Of a stretch of DNA of 5,139 nucleotides, positions 1 to 4,442 are shown piece by piece. The position numbers and the translations under genes are program-made. This DNA is from Nitrososphaera sp. (GTDB taxonomy: Archaea > Thermoproteota > Nitrososphaeria > Nitrososphaerales > Nitrososphaeraceae), in NCBI GenBank assembly GCA_023252395.1, contig JAJPDY010000101.1, positions 1 to 5,139 on the forward strand, in the 5' to 3' direction. The notes under the pieces were generated by a model. That model was given only the letters and a program-made list of their open reading frames with translations, searched no databases and was not told the DNA's origin. How positions within the stretch are numbered: position 1 is the stretch's first letter; every line of letters starts with the position of its first letter.

Positions 1-1047
1 GGCAAAAACACGCAGGGCGAGGAAACCAGAAAGTTGCAGTACACTGGCGGCTCTTCCTACATTGTGTCGCTGCCAAAAAAATGGATTCAAGACCTTGGCC
101 TCAAGCAAGGTGACCATGTAGTCATCGTGAGGCAGGGCAACTCTATGCTCCAGATAGCGCCGGCGTCAAAGAGGGTGGCAAAGGAGCAAAAGGAAGCCAC
201 GATAGAGGTGGCAAAGGACAACAACCCGTACTTTATTGCGCGAAAATTGATCGCGCTTTATTTCCTTGGCTTTAACGTCATCAACATTGTCCCAAAGGAA
301 GACAGGCTGCTTGTCGACCAGAGGGAAGTCATAAAGAGCATCGTCCGGCGCGTCCTGATGGGCACAGAGATAATCGCAGACTCTGCTACTGGCATAACCC
401 TTCAGGTGCTGATAAACCTGCTTGACCTGTCTGTCGACGCAGCTTTCAAGCGAATGCTGCTTATCGCAAAGTCGATGTACCGCGACACGCTCCTTGCTCT
501 AAAGGAAAATAACGTCGAGCTTGCAGAAGAAGTGGTCAGGTCAGACGACGAAGTAGACAGGTTCAGCTTTTACATTGTCAGGCAGCTGAAAATTGCAATC
601 AAGAATGAGCATCTGCTAAAAGAGATAGGGCTCGAAGAGCCGCGAAACTGCCTCGGCTACCGGCTGATAGCCAAGTCTGTCGAGCGCGTCGCAGACCATG
701 CCGTGATAATCGCAAAGGATATCATTGAGATGCGCCAGCCACTCAACAAAGAAGTGGTTGACAAGATATCTGCCATGAGCTATTTTGCCCTTGAAGTGCT
801 CGACGACGCGTGCCTGTCGATGTTCAAGCGCGATTATGAAGCGGCAGACAGGGCAATAGAAAAGGCGCGCAAAATAGACGAAATGGAAAAGGCGATAATG
901 CGCGCAGTGTCCAAGCCCCGCGACATCAACGAGCTGTACAGGATAAAGCTGATAACAGAGAACATCCGCAGGGTTGCGGAATACGCAAGCGACATTGCCG
1001 AGATAGTGCTGAACATGACTGTGCAGCATACGCTAAGAAAAGGCTAA
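1..1047 (+). CDS. PhoU-domain regulator with N-terminal AbrB-like domain (5' partial)
   Basis: Archaeal fusion of an AbrB/SpoVT-like swapped-hairpin DNA-binding domain with two PhoU helical repeats; 348 residues are visible. The reading frame is open from base 1. The residues before TTG 34 (ending EETRK) belong to the conserved N-terminal strand that runs into LQYTGGSSYIVSLPKKW, so TTG 34 is unlikely to be the start and the true start lies upstream of the window. PhoU-type metal-binding signatures appear near visible residue 228 (ERVADHA) and near 320 (ENIRRVAEY), one per three-helix repeat. In bacteria PhoU damps the phosphate-specific transporter and two-component signalling. In archaea such fusions are annotated as phosphate uptake regulators but are little characterised, so the target genes are unknown. 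No pst or pit transporter gene is visible here. It lies 27 bp upstream of mbf1 in the same frame and could be co-transcribed with it. Family assignment is firm; the phosphate role is inferred from the family. Confidence 0.88.
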   Translation, partial: GKNTQGEETRKLQYTGGSSYIVSLPKKWIQDLGLKQGDHVVIVRQGNSMLQIAPASKRVAKEQKEATIEVAKDNNPYFIARKLIALYFLGFNVINIVPKEDRLLVDQREVIKSIVRRVLMGTEIIADSATGITLQVLINLLDLSVDAAFKRMLLIAKSMYRDTLLALKENNVELAEEVVRSDDEVDRFSFYIVRQLKIAIKNEHLLKEIGLEEPRNCLGYRLIAKSVERVADHAVIIAKDIIEMRQPLNKEVVDKISAMSYFALEVLDDACLSMFKRDYEAADRAIEKARKIDEMEKAIMRAVSKPRDINELYRIKLITENIRRVAEYASDIAEIVLNMTVQHTLRKG

Positions 1048-1061
1048 ATCGGCCTCACGCG

Positions 1062-1075
1062 TTGGAAAGTTCCAA
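1062..1075. repeat. Perfect inverted repeat abutting the mbf1 start codon
   Basis: TTGGAA-AG-TTCCAA: 6 bp arms with a 2 bp spacer, whose last base is the A of the mbf1 ATG. As DNA it could be an operator. As RNA, with one pair opened to make a four-base loop and G-U wobbles extending the stem outward, it would put the AUG in a hairpin. No Shine-Dalgarno sequence precedes this start. A weak TATA-like stretch (CTAAAT, about 1044-1049) sits about 27 bp upstream of the ATG, so a leaderless internal promoter is possible but not strongly supported. Confidence 0.4.
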
Positions 1076-1473
1076 TGTCATACTGCGAGCTTTGCGGGCG
1101 CACGACTTCCGAAAAGAAAATGGTAATAGTTGACGGCACGGTGTTCAACGTTTGTGTTGCATGCTCCAAGCACGGCAAGCCGTACGCGCCGGGGCAGGCT
1201 CTTGCCAAGAGGAAAAAGCTGGCGGCTGCCAAGCCACAGAAAAGGATCGGGCTTGCAGACGAAACCATGCTTGCTCCTGATTTTGCGGGCAGGATAAGGG
1301 AAGCTCGGATGAAGATGGGTCTGACGCATGAGCAGCTGGGCATGAAAATGAATGAAAAGGCGCAGCAGCTGAGGAAATTTGAGACAGGCGCGCTCAAGCC
1401 GGACGAATTCCTTGCAAAAAAGCTGGAGCGGGTCCTTGGAATAAAGCTGTACGTCAGCGCTGATGAACAATAA
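1075..1473 (+). CDS. mbf1: Archaeal multiprotein bridging factor MBF1 (zinc ribbon + HTH)
   Basis: 132 residues. The N-terminal zinc ribbon has Cys4-x2-Cys7 and Cys27-x2-Cys30, which is the archaeal form; eukaryotic MBF1 lacks it. A basic linker (about 44-57, rich in Lys and Ala) leads to a Cro/C1-type helix-turn-helix at about 71-124, with the family pattern LTHEQLGMKMNE, then QLRKFETGALKPD, then LERVLGIKLYV. Eukaryotic MBF1 bridges activators and TBP and, as EDF1/Mbf1, binds collided ribosomes; archaeal MBF1 has been reported to bind the small ribosomal subunit. ATG 1075 is the only start codon in frame after the preceding stop at 1045-1047. The stop TAA shares one base with the ATG of hflX (TAATG), suggesting coupled translation. 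Its company with a ribosome-binding GTPase and a tRNA methyltransferase favours a translation role. Confidence 0.93.
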   Translation: MSYCELCGRTTSEKKMVIVDGTVFNVCVACSKHGKPYAPGQALAKRKKLAAAKPQKRIGLADETMLAPDFAGRIREARMKMGLTHEQLGMKMNEKAQQLRKFETGALKPDEFLAKKLERVLGIKLYVSADEQ

Positions 1474-2591
1474 TGGCGGATCTTAGAAAGGCGATCCTGG
1501 TAACGTACCCGGTCGAGCAGGTGATAAAGGAAGCAATATCGCTTGCGGACGCGGCCGGCTACTCTATAATCAGGTCGGTGACCCAGCGTCAGATCACAAA
1601 ATCCCGGTACGGAGTTGGGCGGGGGAAAGCCGAGGAATTGAAGGGGCTCGTGGAAGAGTTAAAGCCGGACGTCATAATTTTTGACGAAGTGCTCAAGCCG
1701 ACTCAGCTGTACAACCTTGCAAGCCTGTGCAAAGTCGAGATAGTCGACAGGGAGCGGCTGATACTTGAAATCTTTGAGCTTCGCGCCAGCACCACAGAGT
1801 CGCAGATCCAGATCAAGCTTGCGCAGTTGCGCTACGACATGGCAAGGGCGCGTGAAAAAGTCAGGCTTGCAAGGGCGGGCGAGCAGCCGGGATTTTACGG
1901 CCTTGGCAAGTACGAAGCAGATGTCTATTTCCTCGACATAAGGAGGAGGGCGGCGGTTCTCAAGAAAAAGCTGGAAAAAGAGGAGACAAGGAGGCAGCTT
2001 CACCGGAACCAGCGGGCAAGGGCCGGCCTGCCCACGGTTTCGCTTGCTGGGTACACGTCGGCAGGCAAGACCACGCTTTTTAACGCGCTCACCGGCGAGA
2101 CCAAGGTCACCGGCCAGGGCGTCTTTACCACGCTGTCGACGTTTACGCGATCAATTGACCTGCAGGGCAGCAAGGTGCTAATCAACGACACGGTCGGCTT
2201 TATCAGCAAGCTGCCAGCCTACATGATTGACGCGTTCAAGTCAACGCTTGACGAGCTGACCTACGCAAGCCTCGTGCTTTTGGTGCTTGACACAAGCGAG
2301 CAGGTGGACGAGATAGCCATAAAACTTGCCAGCTCACTTGACGTGATTAAAGAGTTTGAAGTGCCAGACACGAGGATAATCTACGTGCTGAACAAAGTCG
2401 ACCTGACAAGCGTAGAAGACGCGTTTGACAAGGCCGGCCAGCTTGGAATTTTGGACACAAAGCGCGCTATTCCAGTATCAGCCAAGACCGGCTACAACAT
2501 CAACCAGTTAAAGAACATGACAAGGTCGATGCTGTTTAAAGCTGAATCATGGGATGAAATTTCAGGCAGGCAGGCGGAGGAAGGGGCATGA
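1473..2591 (+). CDS. hflX: GTPase HflX, ribosome-associated
   Basis: 372 residues. The N-terminal HflX domain (about 5-130) carries YGVGRGKAEEL near 46-56, VDRERLILEIFELRA at 91-105 and an amphipathic helical segment. The linker PGFYGLGKYEADVYF (139-153) takes the place of the glycine-rich GPGE(T/S)xxExDRR motif of bacterial HflX and resembles other archaeal members as I recall them. The G domain shows all elements: G1 GYTSAGKT at 193-200 (Lys199), G2 region FTTLSTFTR at 218-226, G3 DTVGF at 239-243, G4 NKVD at 307-310 and G5 SAKTG at 336-340. HflX binds the 50S subunit and can split stalled or hibernating 70S ribosomes in bacteria; archaeal homologues bind GTP and large subunits. It is shorter than the E. 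coli protein (426 residues), lacking most of the C-terminal extension. ATG 1473 overlaps the mbf1 stop by one base, with no strong Shine-Dalgarno sequence. The 3' end overlaps trm56 by 4 bp (ATGA). Confidence 0.96.
   Translation: MADLRKAILVTYPVEQVIKEAISLADAAGYSIIRSVTQRQITKSRYGVGRGKAEELKGLVEELKPDVIIFDEVLKPTQLYNLASLCKVEIVDRERLILEIFELRASTTESQIQIKLAQLRYDMARAREKVRLARAGEQPGFYGLGKYEADVYFLDIRRRAAVLKKKLEKEETRRQLHRNQRARAGLPTVSLAGYTSAGKTTLFNALTGETKVTGQGVFTTLSTFTRSIDLQGSKVLINDTVGFISKLPAYMIDAFKSTLDELTYASLVLLVLDTSEQVDEIAIKLASSLDVIKEFEVPDTRIIYVLNKVDLTSVEDAFDKAGQLGILDTKRAIPVSAKTGYNINQLKNMTRSMLFKAESWDEISGRQAEEGA
2576..2580 (+). promoter_or_regulatory. Shine-Dalgarno sequence of trm56
   Basis: GGAGG lies inside the last codons of hflX, 7 nt before ATG 2588. 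It fixes the trm56 start and allows ribosomes to re-initiate at the 4 bp hflX/trm56 overlap. Confidence 0.7.
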
Positions 2592-3115
2592 AAATCTCGG
2601 TGCTCAGGATCGGCCACCGGCTCGTGCGCGACGACAGGGTGACAACCCATTCCGCCCTTGTCGCAAGGGCGTTTGGCGCAGACAGGATATACATGACTGG
2701 AATCGACCAGTCAGTCAGCGACACTGTTGCAGGAGTGGGCAAGAGGTGGGGCGGGCCGGATTTTGAAGTCGAGGTGATATCTGACTGGAAGGCGCTTGCA
2801 AGGAGCTGGAAAAAAGAGGGCGGCAAGATTGCCCACCTTACGATGTACGGCATCAACATCGACGACGCAGTTGAGCCTATGCGCAAGGAGGACAAAATCT
2901 TGGTGATAATAGGCGCTGAAAAAGTACCGAGGGAGGCGTACGATCTTGCCGACTATAACATCGCGGTTGGCAACCAGCCGCATTCTGAAATCGCGGCGTT
3001 GGCGATTTTCTTGGACAGGATGTTTGCCGGGCGGCAGTTCAAAAAGGAGTTTGCCGGCGGCAGGCTAAAGATCGTCCCGGCTGAAAAGGGAAAGCAGGTC
3101 AAGGAAAACAAGTAA
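2588..3115 (+). CDS. trm56: tRNA (cytidine(56)-2'-O)-methyltransferase, aTrm56
   Basis: 175 residues, the usual size for aTrm56, a SPOUT-fold (trefoil-knot) enzyme that transfers methyl from S-adenosylmethionine to the 2'-hydroxyl of C56 in the T-loop of archaeal tRNAs. Family motifs are plain: the N-terminal VLRIGHRLVRDDRVTTH (5-21), HLTMYG (83-88), the SAM-site strand and loop VIIGAEKVP (106-114) and the knot segment DYNIAVGNQPHSEIAALAIFLDR (122-144). The C-terminal tail is Lys-rich. The start is ATG 2588, supported by GGAGG 7 nt upstream. As last gene of the chain mbf1-hflX-trm56 it is translationally coupled to hflX. A short T-rich stretch (CCTTTT) follows the stop directly; this may end some transcripts or be a promoter element of the feature downstream. 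Confidence 0.96.
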   Translation: MKISVLRIGHRLVRDDRVTTHSALVARAFGADRIYMTGIDQSVSDTVAGVGKRWGGPDFEVEVISDWKALARSWKKEGGKIAHLTMYGINIDDAVEPMRKEDKILVIIGAEKVPREAYDLADYNIAVGNQPHSEIAALAIFLDRMFAGRQFKKEFAGGRLKIVPAEKGKQVKENK

Positions 3116-3117
3116 TC

Positions 3118-3125
3118 CTTTTAAT
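3118..3125 (+). promoter_or_regulatory. TATA-box-like element before the candidate sRNA
   Basis: CTTTTAAT starts three bases after the trm56 stop. Its centre is about 26-27 bp upstream of position 3148, the usual archaeal TATA-to-start distance, so transcription would begin just before box C at 3149. No purine-rich BRE is obvious. The same T-run could instead be a U-tract terminator of trm56. Confidence 0.4.
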
Positions 3126-3146
3126 GCGTTGTGTTCTGCTGCAAAA

Positions 3147-3215
3147 CAGTGATGACACTAACCTGCGCCGATCGCCCATTCAGCGAAATGACGAAATGCA
3201 CCTCGACTGACACAT
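3147..3215 (+). ncRNA. Candidate archaeal C/D box guide sRNA
   Basis: Box C GTGATGA at 3149-3155 matches the RUGAUGA consensus exactly, and box D CTGA is at 3207-3210. In between are a C'-like ATGACGA at 3188-3194, exactly 12 nt before box D, and a D'-like CCGA at 3168-3171, exactly 12 nt after box C. Twelve nt is the standard guide length in archaeal C/D RNAs. The D'-C' spacer (3172-3187) is longer than usual, but its TCGC (3172-3175) and GCGA (3183-3186) are complementary and could form a stem at the internal kink-turn. Such RNAs bind L7Ae, Nop5 and fibrillarin and direct 2'-O-methylation opposite the fifth base before box D or D'. Predicted targets are UCGAGGUGCAUU (D guide, fifth position G) and CGCAGGUUAGUG (D' guide, fifth position G); I could not match either to a specific rRNA or tRNA. 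Against it: box D overlaps a strong inverted repeat, the D' box is off consensus, and no clear terminal stem is seen. The transcript ends are guesses. Confidence 0.42.
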
Positions 3216-3247
3216 TGTGTCCATAGGTGCACATCACTCTTTCTTTT
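3197..3247 (+). terminator. Nested stem-loop plus T-rich run between convergent operons
   Basis: Outer arms TGCACCT (3197-3203) and AGGTGCA (3225-3231) are perfectly complementary. Inside them lies GACACA-T-TGTGTC (3209-3221), also perfect, separated by a 5/3 nt internal loop. On the plus strand a T-rich run (CTCTTTCTTTTT, 3236-3247) follows, so the arrangement looks like a hairpin-plus-U-tract terminator for the trm56 operon or the candidate sRNA. Archaeal termination depends mainly on the U-tract, so the hairpin may act as a 3'-end stabiliser. On the minus strand the hairpin begins 2 nt after the SRPBCC-1 stop codon but no T-tract follows it. Confidence 0.5.
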
Positions 3248-3662
3248 TACCACAATACTCCACGAGGCTATCCTCGATAAAGTAAGACCAGCCCTTGCTG
3301 TGCAAGTCGTACCACCGGCTCTTTGGGTCAAAGCCCGTGTGTACAAGCGTGACTTTTGTCTTGTTTCCGTCTACAATGTCCAGCGTCCAGGTGACCACTG
3401 TATTTGGAAAGTTTGGGTCAGACTTGTTGACCCATGAATACGATATTTTCTTGTTTGGTATTATCTCCAGAATCTTGCCTTCCACCCTGTGGTTTTCCTT
3501 GCCGTCTTCATAGAACTTGAACTGCAAAAAGCCGCCCACCTTTGGCTCTAGCTTGGCCTGATCCGGGAACCATTGCGTCAGCTCTTTTTCGTCAGATATC
3601 GCCCTGAATACTATTTCAGGAGGCGCGTCTATCACTATTGTTTTTCTTATCTCCCCATTCAT
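3234..3662 (-). CDS. AHSA1/SRPBCC-domain protein (paralogue 1)
   Basis: 142 residues, a single START/Bet v 1-like SRPBCC domain of the AHSA1 (Aha1 C-terminal homologue) family. Visible landmarks are the first strand IRKTIVIDAPPEIVFRAISD (5-24), then ELTQWFP, a central glycine turn VGG, GKILEIIPNKKISYSW, VVTWTL and VTLVHTGF, and a C-terminal amphipathic helix beginning GWSYFIEDS. The fold makes a hydrophobic cavity; the ligand is unknown and no catalytic residue can be named. It is about half identical by eye to the adjacent upstream gene, so the two arose by tandem duplication. The start ATG is at 3660-3662, preceded by AGGAG with only a 3 nt spacer; that AGGAG overlaps the stop codon of the upstream paralogue, 6 nt away. 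It is the last gene of the arsR operon. A direct Hsp90 co-chaperone role is unlikely: only the AHSA1-like fold is present and archaea generally lack Hsp90. Confidence 0.9.
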   Translation of the reverse strand: MNGEIRKTIVIDAPPEIVFRAISDEKELTQWFPDQAKLEPKVGGFLQFKFYEDGKENHRVEGKILEIIPNKKISYSWVNKSDPNFPNTVVTWTLDIVDGNKTKVTLVHTGFDPKSRWYDLHSKGWSYFIEDSLVEYCGKKKE

Positions 3663-3668
3663 TTTCTC

Positions 3669-4100
3669 CTACCTGCCCTTGCAGTGGTTTGCAAGTTGGT
3701 CAATAAAATGAGACCATCCTGCCTCCAAAGTCATGCCCGATTCGATGTCCTTCTGGCTGGGCTTCTTGAATCCAGTGTGCACCAGCGTAACTCTTGTTTT
3801 GCCACCATCCACCGGCTCTAGAGTCCACGTGACTACTTCATTTGAATCCGGGGCGGAGTCAAACTTCCACGAATATGACAGCTTTTTGCCCGGGGTTATT
3901 TCCAGTATCTTGCCGCGCATCGTGTGTTTTGCACCATCGGGCCGGAGGAACTTGAACTCTACAGAGCCTCCAACCCGCGCTTCCATTATTGCCCCTTGGT
4001 TTGGGAACCACTGAGTGAGCTCCTTTTCATCCGTCAGCGCCTTGAAAACGACCGCGGGTGACGCGTCGATAACTATGGTTTTTTTAATTTCTTCAGTCAT
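3669..4100 (-). CDS. AHSA1/SRPBCC-domain protein (paralogue 2)
   Basis: 143 residues, the same single-domain AHSA1/SRPBCC fold as its neighbour. Shared blocks are EIKKTIVIDASP (4-15), DEKELTQWFP, VGG, FKF, GKILEITPGKKLSYSW, VVTWTLEPVDGGKTRVTLVHTGF and GWSHFI. It differs mainly in a longer loop before the last helix (KKPSQKDIESGMTLEA replaces a shorter, unrelated stretch) and in the C-terminal tail. The ATG at 4098-4100 overlaps the arsR stop by 4 bp (ATGA), so its translation is probably coupled to arsR; a weak AAAGGAA precedes it. The ArsR-plus-AHSA1 pairing recurs in bacteria and archaea, with the regulator controlling its partner. The ligand and substrate are unknown. Confidence 0.9.
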   Translation of the reverse strand: MTEEIKKTIVIDASPAVVFKALTDEKELTQWFPNQGAIMEARVGGSVEFKFLRPDGAKHTMRGKILEITPGKKLSYSWKFDSAPDSNEVVTWTLEPVDGGKTRVTLVHTGFKKPSQKDIESGMTLEAGWSHFIDQLANHCKGR

Positions 4101-4405
4101 TTCCTTTTTGACTCCTTGTTCTCCACGTACTCTTTTAGGCTGCGCAGCCTGTCGTCCCAGAACAGGTCAAAGAACTGCATCATCTCTGACATCGCATCTT
4201 TGTTGACAGAGTAGAACCGGTTCTGGCCCTGCTTGTGCTCGCTTACAAGGCCGGCGTCCCTGAGCACTTTCAGGTGCGTCGACAGTGCAGGCAGCGTGAA
4301 GTGAAAGTGTGTCGCTATCTCGCTTGGCGTTTTCTCGCCGTCTTTTAGCATCATCAGCATCTGCCGGCGGCTGTCGTCGGCGATGGCTTTCCATGGCGAA
4401 CCCAT
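4097..4405 (-). CDS. ArsR-family winged-helix repressor
   Basis: 102 residues from ATG 4403-4405. The layout is helix AIADDSRRQMLMML (7-20), then the helix-turn-helix: TPSEIATHF (27-35) and recognition helix LPALSTHLKVLRDAGLV (38-54), followed by the wing SEHKQGQNRFYSV (55-67). The C-terminal helix FFDLFWDDRLRSLKEYVE resembles ArsR proteins linked to AHSA1 genes. There is no cysteine at all, so the classical metal-sensing sites of ArsR/SmtB are absent and the signal is unknown. A longer reading frame reaches TTG 4426, but that codon falls inside the promoter: the TATA box at 4428-4435 is centred about 26 bp upstream of ATG 4405, predicting a transcript that starts at or just before this ATG. 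It overlaps the first SRPBCC gene by 4 bp and probably represses its own operon. Confidence 0.92.
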   Translation of the reverse strand: MGSPWKAIADDSRRQMLMMLKDGEKTPSEIATHFHFTLPALSTHLKVLRDAGLVSEHKQGQNRFYSVNKDAMSEMMQFFDLFWDDRLRSLKEYVENKESKRK

Positions 4406-4410
4406 GCCGA

Positions 4411-4442
4411 TTAAACAATTAAGCAATTATTTAAATGTTTAA
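4411..4442. promoter_or_regulatory. 32 bp imperfect palindrome over the arsR promoter, putative operator
   Basis: Outer arms TTAAACA (4411-4417) and TGTTTAA (4436-4442) are perfect complements. Inside them, TTAA at 4419-4422 pairs with TTAA at 4431-4434, and AA pairs with TT at the centre (4425-4428), giving 13 matched pairs of 16. The palindrome fills nearly the whole 37 bp gap between the upstream gene's stop and arsR and encloses the TATA box. A dimeric winged-helix repressor bound here would block TBP/TFB. AT-rich DNA makes some symmetry by chance; the 7 bp outer arms are the strongest part. Confidence 0.6.
4428..4435 (-). promoter_or_regulatory. TATA box of the arsR-SRPBCC operon (leaderless)
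   Basis: TTTAAATA when read on the minus strand, centred about 26 bp before the A of ATG 4405. This is the normal archaeal TATA-to-start distance, so the mRNA would begin within a few bases of the start codon. That fits the lack of a Shine-Dalgarno sequence there. Confidence 0.72.

Noticed and set aside
34..36. TTG 34 as the start of the PhoU-domain gene
   Set aside because: The frame is open to base 1 and the preceding residues EETRK match the expected N-terminal strand of the AbrB-like domain; the gene is cut by the window edge.
1460..1466. Box C-like CTGATGA near the end of mbf1
   Set aside because: The first base is not a purine, it lies inside coding sequence, and no box D follows at a fitting distance.
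616..1470. Long minus-strand open frames opposite phoU and mbf1 (616-1029, 1044-1397, 1078-1470)
   Set aside because: They are antisense to clear family members and show no recognisable domain or ribosome-binding site; this is expected from the codon pattern of the real genes.
2554..2766. Plus-strand 70-codon frame across the hflX/trm56 junction
   Set aside because: It overlaps both well-supported genes in another frame and its composition is not protein-like.
3158..3346. Minus-strand 62-codon frame over the intergenic gap
   Set aside because: It overlaps the 3' end of SRPBCC-1 in another frame, with no domain and no ribosome-binding site.
3234..4100. The two SRPBCC genes as a recent duplication or a broken single gene
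   Set aside because: Both are full-length with intact starts and stops, and they differ widely at DNA level, so the duplication is old.
4406..4426. TTG 4426 as arsR start, adding seven residues (MLNCLIG) with a cysteine
   Set aside because: The codon lies just downstream of the TATA box and upstream of the predicted transcription start, so it would not be in the mRNA; ATG 4405 fits the family N-terminus.
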